From DASSUW01 sp963830725 (GTDB taxonomy: Bacteria; Actinomycetota; Thermoleophilia; Solirubrobacterales; Solirubrobacteraceae), in contig CAWHNO010000017.1 in NCBI GenBank assembly GCA_963830725.1, positions 372,001-436,000 on the forward strand: DNA of 64,000 nucleotides, in the 5' to 3' direction. The notes under the pieces were generated by a model. It was given only the letters and a program-made list of their open reading frames with translations, was not told the origin of the DNA and searched no databases. Below, piece after piece: positions 26,565 to 34,032 of the stretch (its first letter is position 1; every line of letters starts with the position of its first letter). Made by a program: the position numbers and the translations under genes.

Positions 26565-27641
26565 ATGGACGCCGCCGCCCTCCGCGCCGAGTTCCCCGTC
26601 CTCGAGCGCCTCGCGTTCCTGAACGCGGGGACGGACGGACCGGTGCCGGCGGCCGCCGTCCGGGCCGCGCGCGGAGCGCTCGAGTCGCAGCTCACCGGCG
26701 GCCGCTACAGCCCGCACTTCGACGCACGGATGACGCTCCAGGCCGAGCTGCGGGCACTGTACGCGCGCCTGCTCGGCTGCGGCGTCGAGGACCTCTCGCT
26801 GCAGACGTCGACGAGCGAGGGCCTCGGGACGATCCTGGCGGGGCTCGACCTCGGGCCGGGCGACGAGATCGTGACCTCCGACAGCGAGCATCCCGGCCTG
26901 ATCGGACCGCTGCTCGCCGCGCGCGAGCGCGGCGCGACCATCAGACCCGTCCCGCTGCGCGACGTCGCCGACGCCGTGGCGACGAACACGACGCTGGTCG
27001 CCTGTTCGCACGTGTCGTGGATCACCGGCGAGCTCGCGCCCGCTGCGCTCGCCGAGGTCGGCGTGCCGGTCGTGCTCGACGGCGCGCAGGGCGTCGGGGC
27101 CGTGCCGGTCGACGTGCGCGCACTCGGATGCGCGGCCTACGCGGCCGCCGGCCAGAAGTGGCTGTGCGGCTCGGACGGCACGGGGCTGCTGTACGTCGCG
27201 CCCGACTTCCGCGAGCGCGTGCGGGCCGTCGGCCCGAGCTTTCTCAACTTCCAGGACAGCCACGCGGGCTTCGAGGCGACCCTGCACGCCGACGCCCGCC
27301 GCTACGACACGGCATCGCTGTCGCGCGAGGCGGCGGCGTTCTCGCTCGCCGCCACGCGCGTGCTCGACCGCGCCGGCTTCGGCGCCGTTCACGCGCGCGG
27401 CACCGCGCTCGCGGCTCAGCTCGCCGGCACGCTCGCCGAGCGCGGGCGCACGGTGGCGCCGCGCGGGGCCACCACGCTCGTCGCCTGGGAGGACCCCGAC
27501 CCGCCCGCCACCCGCGAGCGGCTCGCCGCCGCAGGCGTCGTCGTGCGCGACCTCCCCGGCACGCGCTACGTGCGCGCCTCGGTCGGCGCCTGGAACGACG
27601 AGCGCGACCTGGAGCGGCTCGTCAGCGCAGCGGGCCTGTGA
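26565..27641 (+). CDS. Class V aminotransferase (cysteine desulfurase/epimerase-like)
   Basis: 358 residues of the PLP-dependent class V fold: LAFLNAGTDGPVPAAAVRAA, TSTSEGLGTILAGLDL, DSEHPGLIGPL, VVLDGAQGVGAVPVDV and the Schiff-base Lys in AAGQKWLCGSDGTGLLYV. The substrate could be cysteine or another amino acid (isopenicillin-epimerase-like branch); nothing nearby decides it. A TAGCCT box 10 nt before the ATG and the lack of a ribosome site indicate a leaderless message. The end overlaps the convergent aldo/keto reductase gene by 20 bp. Confidence 0.85.
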   Translation: MDAAALRAEFPVLERLAFLNAGTDGPVPAAAVRAARGALESQLTGGRYSPHFDARMTLQAELRALYARLLGCGVEDLSLQTSTSEGLGTILAGLDLGPGDEIVTSDSEHPGLIGPLLAARERGATIRPVPLRDVADAVATNTTLVACSHVSWITGELAPAALAEVGVPVVLDGAQGVGAVPVDVRALGCAAYAAAGQKWLCGSDGTGLLYVAPDFRERVRAVGPSFLNFQDSHAGFEATLHADARRYDTASLSREAAAFSLAATRVLDRAGFGAVHARGTALAAQLAGTLAERGRTVAPRGATTLVAWEDPDPPATRERLAAAGVVVRDLPGTRYVRASVGAWNDERDLERLVSAAGL

Positions 27642-28632
27642 CCCGCTCCATCGCGTTCTGCTCGACGAGCATCCGATGCGGATAGATCTCAGGCGGCGGC
27701 GCGGGTGCCTCGAGCCGCGCCCGCTCGTCGGCTGACAGCTCGAGGTCCACGCAGCCGAGCACGTCCTCGAGGTGCTCGAACGTGCGCGGCCCGATGATCG
27801 GCGCCGTGACGCCCTCGACCCCGAGCAGCCACGCGAGCGCCACCTGCGGGATCGTGGCCCCGTGCGCCTCGGCGATCTCCGCGGCGGCGTCGACGACCTG
27901 GAAGTTGCGCTCGATCGCGCGCCGGTGCTCGGCCTCCTCCCAGTCGTCGCCCGCGCCGGCCATCCGGCTGCCCTCGGGCGGCGCCTCGCCGCGCCGGTAC
28001 TTGCCGGTCAGGAAGCCGGCGCCGAGCGGCCCCCAAGGCAGCACGCCGAGTCCGGCCGCCCGCGTGAACGGGAGCAGGTCGAGCTCGGCCGAGCGCTCGA
28101 CCAGCGAGTACTGCGGCTGCAGGCTCACGAACGGCGACCAGCCGTTGCGGTCCTGGAGCGCGACGGCCCAGGCCAGCAGCCAGGCCGGGTAGTTCGAGGC
28201 GCCGAGCGCGCGTACCTTGCCCGCGCGCACGAGACCGTCCAGCGCCTCCAGGGTCTCCTCCAACGGCACGTCGGGATCGGGCGCGTGGACCTGGTAGAGG
28301 TCGATCACGTCGACCCCGAGTCGCCGCAGCGAGGCGTCGCAGGCCGCGCGGATCCGGTCCGGCGCCAGGCCCTGCCCGCCCGGGTCCGAGACCGGGAACC
28401 TCACCTTGGTGGCAAGCACGACCTCGTCGCGGTGCTGGGCCAGCCACGGCGCGAGCACGCGCTCGGAGCGGCCGTCGTCATAGACGTCCGCGGTGTCGAT
28501 CAGGGTGCCGCCCGCCTCCAGGAAGCGGTCGAGCATGCGGTGCGATTCGTCTTCGGGCGTGGCGCCGCCGAAGAGCATGGCGCCGAGCGCGAGGCGGCTC
28601 ACGGTGAGCGGGCCGAGCGGAGCGGTCTGCAT
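27622..28632 (-). CDS. Aldo/keto reductase
   Basis: 336-residue NADPH-dependent (beta/alpha)8 reductase. Catalytic tetrad elements: Asp and Tyr in LIDTADVYDDGRSE, Lys in VLATKVRF, His in DLYQVHAPDPD; C-terminal nucleotide site APIIGPRTFEHLED. It is of the AKR family often called oxidoreductase YajO/Tas-like. It is divergent from the LOG gene with only 19 bp between the starts. Confidence 0.9.
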   Translation of the reverse strand: MQTAPLGPLTVSRLALGAMLFGGATPEDESHRMLDRFLEAGGTLIDTADVYDDGRSERVLAPWLAQHRDEVVLATKVRFPVSDPGGQGLAPDRIRAACDASLRRLGVDVIDLYQVHAPDPDVPLEETLEALDGLVRAGKVRALGASNYPAWLLAWAVALQDRNGWSPFVSLQPQYSLVERSAELDLLPFTRAAGLGVLPWGPLGAGFLTGKYRRGEAPPEGSRMAGAGDDWEEAEHRRAIERNFQVVDAAAEIAEAHGATIPQVALAWLLGVEGVTAPIIGPRTFEHLEDVLGCVDLELSADERARLEAPAPPPEIYPHRMLVEQNAMERVTGPLR

Positions 28633-28651
28633 CCCGTTAGGGTCGCAGCCC

Positions 28652-29233
28652 GTGCGCCGCGTCTGCGTCTACGCCGGGTCCAACCCAGGCAGCCACCCCG
28701 ACTACGCGGCCGGCGCCCGTGCGCTGGCCGCCACCATGGCGGAGCGCGGGATCGGCCTCGTCTACGGCGGCGGCAAGGTCGGCCTCATGGGCGTGCTCGC
28801 CGACACGATGCTCGAGGCCGGCGGGGAGGCGATCGGCGTCATGCCACAGGCGCTGATCGACCGCGAGATCGGGCACCCGCGCCTGAGCGAGCTGAAGGTC
28901 GTCGACTCGATGCACGAGCGCAAGGCGCTGATGGCCGAGCTGTCGGACGCCTTCGTGGCCGTGCCGGGCGGCATCGGCACGCTCGAGGAGCTGATCGAGG
29001 TCTACACCTGGAGCCAGCTCGGCATCCACGACAAGGCGTGCGGCGTGCTCAACGTGCGCGGCTACTACGACCACCTGGCCGCGCTGCTCGACCACGCGGT
29101 GGCCGAGGGCTTCCTGCGCCCCCAGCACCGCGCGGTCCTGAGCGTGGCGAGCGAGCCGGCCGATTTGCTCGACCGGCTCGCTGCCTACGAGCCCCCCACC
29201 GTGGCGAAGTGGCTCGAGCTCGACGAGAGCTGA
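28652..29233 (+). CDS. LOG-family protein (cytokinin riboside 5'-monophosphate phosphoribohydrolase-type)
   Basis: 193 residues. Lysine-decarboxylase-like Rossmann fold with VCVYAGSNPG, LVYGGGKVGLMGVLADTML, the MHERKALMAELSDAF helix and the signature VPGGIGTLEELIEVYTW (PGGxGTxxE). Bacterial LOG proteins split nucleoside monophosphates to base and ribose 5-phosphate. The GTG at 28652 is 8 nt beyond a TAGGGT -10 box, so leaderless transcription is likely and an upstream start is unlikely. Confidence 0.9.
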   Translation: MRRVCVYAGSNPGSHPDYAAGARALAATMAERGIGLVYGGGKVGLMGVLADTMLEAGGEAIGVMPQALIDREIGHPRLSELKVVDSMHERKALMAELSDAFVAVPGGIGTLEELIEVYTWSQLGIHDKACGVLNVRGYYDHLAALLDHAVAEGFLRPQHRAVLSVASEPADLLDRLAAYEPPTVAKWLELDES

Positions 29234-29275
29234 TTCGGGTTCGGCCGCGTGCGGGCGCGGGTACCCGACACTTCG

Positions 29276-29490
29276 ATGACGACCCTCTTCCTGGTCGCCC
29301 AGGAGAACGGAGAGCGCGCCGAGCGGATCCTCACGGGTCTGCAATGGACTCTCGGGCTGCGCTCACCGTCGCGGCCACGGATGTGGGACACCGCCGCGGT
29401 GCCGCTCTCGGGGAGGAGCGGCGCCGCGACGTCGTCGAGCGGCTCGATGCCGTCGACCCGGACTGGCGCGACGTCGTCGCGCTCGTCTGA
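29276..29490 (+). CDS. Small hypothetical protein (frameshifted)
   Basis: The ATG at 29276 gives MTTLFLVAQENGERAERILT; after a slip near 29,345 the sequence continues SRAALTVAATDVGHRRGAAL and ends DAVDPDWRDVVALV at 29490. Both halves have gene-like codon bias, so one ~71-residue protein with one indel is the simplest reading. No family recognised. Confidence 0.35.
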
Positions 29491-29495
29491 GCCGC

Positions 29496-29976
29496 TCAGC
29501 CGGGCAGCGCCTCGCCCGTCTCCAGCAGCGTCTTGAGGTCGCTGAGGACGGCCCAGCCGCCGCCTGCGCCCTCGATCTCGCCCGCAAGCTGCGCGTGCGT
29601 CATCGGAGCATTCGAGCTCGTGGGTCACGGTGAGCCTGCTGACGCCGGCCTCGCCCTCCTTGATGTCGAAGGTGACGCGCGTGGGTCCTCGGCCCTGACC
29701 TCGTCGTCGTACAGGAAGCGCCACGTGTGGACGAGCTTGTGCGGCGGGTCGGCCTCGATCACCTCGCCGTCGACCACGAGCTCCCCCGGTCTGGAATTCG
29801 GCCGTGGCCTTCGCGCGGTAGCTGCCGCCGGGCTGCAGCTCGAACTCGGAGATCCCGCGGTAGCCATAGCGCTGGGTCCACTCCGGCTTGGTGATCGCGT
29901 CCCAGATCGCCTCGGGCGTCGCCCGGATGAACACCTGGTAGACCTGCGTCGTCTTCGTCTCCGTCATGGTCGTCAT
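29496..29976 (-). CDS. SRPBCC/AHSA1-type domain protein (frameshifted)
   Basis: The ATG at 29976 gives TTQVYQVFIRATPEAIWDAI, WTQRYGYRGISEFELQPGGS, then in other frames VVDGEVIEADPPHKLVHTWR, TFDIKEGEAGVSRLTVTHEL and a C-terminus ending LKTLLETGEALPG at 29496. Together they form an AHSA1 (activator of Hsp90 homologue 1-like) START-type barrel of about 158 residues, with slips near 29,795, 29,690 and 29,600. The start overlaps the stop of the ArsR gene (ATGA), the common ArsR-SRPBCC pairing. Confidence 0.75.
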
Positions 29977-30296
29977 GCCGTTCCTTCCAGCTCGGTCTTG
30001 AGGTCGACGAGCGCCGAGACATGGCGCTCCGTGTACTTGTCGATCCAGCGGTCGTGGATCAGCCGGATCGGCACCGGGTTGAGGTAGTGCAGCTTCTCCC
30101 GGCCCGATCGCCGCGTGACCACGAGCCCCGCGTCCTCGAGCACGCGCAGGTGCTTCATCACGCCGAAGCGCGTCATCTCCAGCTCGGACTCGAGCTCGGT
30201 CAGCGTGCGGCCGTCACGCGCGAAGAGCCGGTCGAGCAGGAAGCGACGCGTCGCGTCGGCGAGCGCCTTGAACACGCGGTCGTCGTCGTCGGTCAC
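29973..30296 (-). CDS. ArsR-family winged-helix repressor
   Basis: 107 residues, HTH_20/ArsR type: VFKALADATRRFLLDRLFAR, TLTELESELEMTRFGVMKHL and the wing GREKLHYLNPVPIRLIHDRW. No cysteine metal site is seen, in line with the ArsR members paired with SRPBCC genes. GTG start at 30296, 7 nt from a TATTAT box, chosen over an in-frame start at 30326 that lies inside the promoter. It probably represses itself through the palindrome in that promoter. Confidence 0.87.
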   Translation of the reverse strand: MTDDDDRVFKALADATRRFLLDRLFARDGRTLTELESELEMTRFGVMKHLRVLEDAGLVVTRRSGREKLHYLNPVPIRLIHDRWIDKYTERHVSALVDLKTELEGTA

Positions 30297-30303
30297 GACG
30301 ACG

Positions 30304-30333
30304 ATAATAGGTGACCAAATGGTCACATGTCAA
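30304..30333 (-). promoter_or_regulatory. Promoter with palindromic operator for ArsR-SRPBCC
   Basis: On the minus strand TTGACA (30333-30328), an 18-bp spacer and TATTAT (30309-30304). The spacer is filled by the inverted repeat GTGACC-ATTT-GGTCAC (30326-30311), exactly where a repressor dimer would block the polymerase. The -35 overlaps the end of the upstream reductase gene. Confidence 0.75.
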
Positions 30334-31541
30334 GCCAGCGACTTCAGCTCCGAGTCGGGGTCGCGCAGGCGGTCGCGATCGACCTGGGCGCGGCTGCGGA
30401 TCAGCGCCTGGATGTCGTCGGTGACGTCCCAGACGTTGACGTTCATGCCGGCGAGCACGCGGCCGTCCTTGAGCCAGAACGCGATGAACTCGCGCCCGTC
30501 GACGTCGCCGCGGAAGACGACCTCGTCCCAGTCGGTGGCGTGGCCCGCGTACTCCATCCCGACGTCGTACTGGTCGGAGAAGAAGTACGGGATCTTGTCG
30601 TACGGCTCGCCCTTGCCGAGCATCGAGCGCGCGGCCGCCGGCCCCTGCTCGAGCGCGTTGTGCCAGTGCTCGATGCGCAGGCGCTGCTCGAGGAACGGAT
30701 GCCAGGCGGCGGCGACGTCGCCTGCGGCGAACACGTTCTCGCTCGTCGTGCGCAGCCGCTCGTCGACGTTGACGCCGTCGCCGACCTCGAGTCCGGCGGC
30801 CTCGGCCAGCGCCGTCCGCGGCGCGACGCCGATGCCGACCACCACGAAGTCGCAGTCGACGGTCCCGCCGCCGGCGAGCCGGACGCGCTCGGCGCGGCCG
30901 GATCCCTCGATCGCCTCGACGGCCGCGCCGGTCAGCAGCTCGACGCCCTGGTCGCGGTGGATCGCGCCGTACACCTCCCCCACCTCGCGGCCGAGCACGC
31001 GCTCGAGCGGCACGTCGAGCTGCTCGATGAGCGTCACCTCGAGGCCCTTCTGGCGGGCCGAGGCGGCGACCTCGGCGCCGATCCAGCCGGCGCCGATCAC
31101 GGCCACCCGGCTGCTCGCCTCGATGGCCTCGCGCAGCGCGTCGCTGTCGCCGAAGCTGCGCAGGTAGTGCACGCCGTCGAGGTCGGCGCCGGGGACGGGC
31201 AGCCGGCGCGGCTCGGCGCCGGTGGCGAGCAGCAGCTTGCCGAAGCCGAGCCGCTCCTGGCCGATCTCGACCTCGCCGGCTGCGAGGTCGAGCGCGGTCA
31301 CGGTCGTCTCGGTGCGCAGCTCGACGTCCTTCTCCTCGTAGAACTCCGCCGGGTGGACGTACGGCCCCTCGCGCTCGGTCTCGCCGCGCAGGTAGTCCTT
31401 GGACAGCGGCGGGCGCTCGTAGGGTCGGTCCGGCTCGTCGCCCAGCAGCACGACGCGCCCGTCGAAGCCCTCCTCGCGGAGGGTCTCGGCAGCCTTGGCG
31501 CCGGCAAGGGCGGCGCCGACTATCACATAGGTCTCGCTCAC
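30330..31541 (-). CDS. FAD-dependent ferredoxin/NAD(P)H oxidoreductase
   Basis: 403 residues of the ferredoxin reductase family used with Rieske oxygenases and P450s. Two dinucleotide folds: YVIVGAALAGAKAAETLREE (FAD) and VAVIGAGWIGAEVAASARQK (NADH); YERPPLSKDYLRGE, FAAGDVAAAWHPF and a C-terminal reductase domain (FWLKDGRVLAGMNVNVWD). No partner ferredoxin or oxygenase lies nearby. GTG start at 31541; divergent from a mini-ORF. Confidence 0.9.
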   Translation of the reverse strand: MSETYVIVGAALAGAKAAETLREEGFDGRVVLLGDEPDRPYERPPLSKDYLRGETEREGPYVHPAEFYEEKDVELRTETTVTALDLAAGEVEIGQERLGFGKLLLATGAEPRRLPVPGADLDGVHYLRSFGDSDALREAIEASSRVAVIGAGWIGAEVAASARQKGLEVTLIEQLDVPLERVLGREVGEVYGAIHRDQGVELLTGAAVEAIEGSGRAERVRLAGGGTVDCDFVVVGIGVAPRTALAEAAGLEVGDGVNVDERLRTTSENVFAAGDVAAAWHPFLEQRLRIEHWHNALEQGPAAARSMLGKGEPYDKIPYFFSDQYDVGMEYAGHATDWDEVVFRGDVDGREFIAFWLKDGRVLAGMNVNVWDVTDDIQALIRSRAQVDRDRLRDPDSELKSLA

Positions 31542-31588
31542 GACGGAGTCGGCGTAACGCCGCGGCGAAACCTTACGCCACGGCGCGC

Positions 31589-31619
31589 GCGTCAGCGAGA
31601 CGTCAGCGAAACGTCAGCG
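31589..31619. repeat. Three 11-bp phased direct repeats
   Basis: GCGTCAGCGAG / ACGTCAGCGAA / ACGTCAGCG in tandem. An 11-bp period puts all copies on one face of the helix, as in binding sites of SARP- or MalT-type regulators; both kinds are encoded just downstream. A diverged copy of the array lies at 31761-31791. Confidence 0.55.
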
Positions 31620-31639
31620 CGCGCTGGTTCACTGCGCGC

Positions 31640-31729
31640 ATGGATCGCTTCCTCCTCACCTCCGTCGTCCTCCTCGTCATGCTCGCGGTCACCCCCGCGA
31701 CGCCCGCGGGCCGGCTCACGCCTGCGTAG
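31640..31729 (+). CDS. 29-residue signal-peptide-like micro-ORF
   Basis: Reads MDRFLLTSVVLLVMLAVTPA and ends TPAGRLTPA. The hydrophobic core and the Ala-x-Ala-like end look like a bare signal peptide or a membrane peptide. It lies between two arrays of 11-bp repeats and before a strong hairpin. No family; could be a truncated gene. Confidence 0.4.
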   Translation: MDRFLLTSVVLLVMLAVTPATPAGRLTPA

Positions 31730-31737
31730 CTCGATCG

Positions 31738-31797
31738 AGGGCCCGCAGACCGGCCGCGAGGCGTCTGCGAGACGTCCGCGAAACGCCTGCGGGCCCT
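31738..31797. terminator. Long-stem hairpin enclosing a second 11-bp repeat array
   Basis: Perfect 11-bp arms AGGGCCCGCAG (31738-31748) and CTGCGGGCCCT (31787-31797) enclose three 11-bp repeats (GCGTCTGCGAG / ACGTCCGCGAA / ACGCCTGCG, 31761-31791). It lies between convergent genes and could terminate both. Confidence 0.5.
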
Positions 31798-31803
31798 GGT
31801 CTG

Positions 31804-34027
31804 TCAGATCAGCTCGAGCCGGCGCGCCGCGGTGACGGCCTCGTCGCGGGTCACGGCGCCGAGCTTGCGCCGGATCGCGCGGACCACGTCGGGCTCGAGC
31901 CCGAGGCGCTCGGCGATCTGGCGGTACGGTCAGGCTGCCGGGCAGCAGCGCCAGGGCGCCGAGCTCGGCGTCGGTCAGCGCGCGGCCGTCCTCGACCGCC
32001 ACCGCCTCGGCGGCGCCGGCCTCGCGCAGCTCCGCTTCGAGCGCGTCCTCGAGAAGCACCAGCCCGGGGACGCGCGCGCCTTCGAGCTGGGTGCGCGCCG
32101 CGTCGAGCGCGTCGGCCGCGCCACCGGTGTCGCCCGCTCGTGCCCGGCAGCGGCCCAGCCACAGCAGCGACTGGGCGATCTCGACGCGGTCGCCGCCGCG
32201 GCGGGCGAGCGTCGCGGCGTGTTCCAACCGCTCCTCGGCGCCCTCGACGTCCTCGCGCGCCAGCCGCACGATCCCGGACGCGACGTACACGATCTCGGTC
32301 GGCGGGTGCTCGGAGAGGTCGCGCGCCACGCTCGTGGCGAGCGACTCGTCGGCGAGCAGCTCCGCGCGCTCGAGCTCGCCGCGGCGGCGTGCGCCAGGGC
32401 CAGCAGGGCCAGCGCGAACACGCGGCGCACGTCCTGCTCGCCGGGCTCGACCGCGGCCAGGTAGGCGCGCAGCAGCGTCTCGCACTCGCGGGTGGAGCCG
32501 GTCCAGAACAGGCACACCGCGAGGAAGAACCGCTCGCTCACCGCCTCCGGCGAATCCTCCGGACGGAGCGCGACCGCGGCGCGAGCGAGACGGACGGCCT
32601 CGCCGACGTCCGCCAGGCTCAGCCGCCGCATGGCGCGCTGCCGCGCCACGCCGGCCAGGAGCTCGCGCCGCTCGCGCTCGTCGTGCGCCTCGCGCGCCAG
32701 TCGCTCGGCGCGATCGAGCCACGGATCGACCTCGTCGATCCGCCCCATCGCGCGCGCCACGCCGGCGCGCGCGAGCGCCAGCTCCGGGTACCCGGCCAGC
32801 GTCTCCGCCGGCAGCCGGTCGATCCAGGCGATCAGCTCGCTCGCCTGGCCGCCGCTGTACAGCGCGAGCCAGTGGCGGCGGAGTGCGTCGGCGGCGACGT
32901 GGACGTCTCCGGCGCAGATCGCGTGCTCGATCGTCCCGTGCAGGTCGCCGTGATCCGAGAACCAGGCGCTCGCCCGGCGGTGCAGGTCGGCCACGGCCTC
33001 GGGCGCGAAGCGCTCGAGCTGCCGGACGAGCATCGCGCGGAACAGCGTGTGGTAGCGGAACCAGCGCCGCTCGGCATCGAGCGGGACGACGAACAGGTTG
33101 CTGCGCTCCAGCGCGGCCAGCATGTCGGCGCTGTCGCGGCGCGCGACGACGGCGTCGCAGAGCGAGCTCGAGAGGCGCTCGAGCACCGCGGTCCGCATCA
33201 GGAACTCGCGCGTTTCCGGCGTCTGCCGCGCGACGACTTCGTCCCACAGGTAGTCGACGAGGAAGCGGTCTTCGACCGGCATCCCCGCCATGAAGGCGGC
33301 GCGGTCGCCCGTGTCGCGCAGGGAGAGCGCGACGAGGTTGAGCCCGGCGACCCAGCCCTCGGTCCGCCGGTGCAGGCCGTTGACCTCCTCGGGCGCGAGG
33401 CGCAGCCCGTGCGTGCCGTTGAGCAGCGCCGCGACTTCGGCCTCGGTGAATCGCAGCTCCTCGGCGCGGTACTCGTTCAGCTCGCCGCGGGCGCGCAGCC
33501 GCCCGAGCCGCAAGAGCGGGTTCGTCTGGGTCGCGATCACCACGTGGACGTCGGGCCCGAGCCGCTCGAGCAGGTAGTTCACGCCGGCGTGGACATCCTC
33601 GGCATCGATCACGTGGTAGTCGTCGAGCACGAGCACGAGCGGCTGCGTGAGCGTCGTGAGCTCGTTGACGAGGACCGGCAGAACCTCGTCGGCGATCGCC
33701 ACTCCGGCCCCGCGCAGCCGGCGGCCGGCGGTGCCGGGGAGCTCGGGCGCGGCACCCTCGACGGCGGCGACCACGTAGCTCCAGAAGCGCGACGCGTCGC
33801 CGTCGCCCTCGTCCAGCGATACCCACGCGAAGCGCGCCGGGCTGGCGGCTCCCCATTCGGTGAGGATGCTCGTCTTGCCGAAGCCGGTCGGTGTCGACAT
33901 GACGGTCAGGCGGCGCGTCGCGCCCGGCCTCGAGCTCGCCGATCAACTGCGGGCGCTCGACGAGGCCCGAGCGCCGTTCGGGCACGAGCAACTTCGTCCC
34001 CACCGCCACGAAGTCGCTCGCGTTCAT
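31804..34027 (-). CDS. MalT-type LuxR-family ATP-binding regulator (frameshifted)
   Basis: Large STAND regulator. N-terminus MNASDFVAVGTKLLVPERRS; Walker A in STPTGFGKTSILTEWG; Walker B-like LVLVLDDYHVIDAEDVHAG; then the long helical TPR-like region (RYHTLFRAMLVRQLERFAPE; AGVARAMGRIDEVDPWLDRA). The C-terminal LuxR helix-turn-helix is YRQIAERLGLEPDVVRAIRR-KLGAVTRDEAV, ending at 31804. Frames change near 33,925, 32,390 and 31,930; joined length is about 740 residues. MalT-type proteins bind an inducer and ATP, then activate. Target unknown; the 11-bp repeats nearby are candidates. Confidence 0.82.
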
Positions 34028-34032
34028 CGTGT

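Noticed and set aside
31589..31797. CRISPR array
   Set aside because: Repeats are 11 bp, contiguous without spacers, and no cas genes exist in the window.
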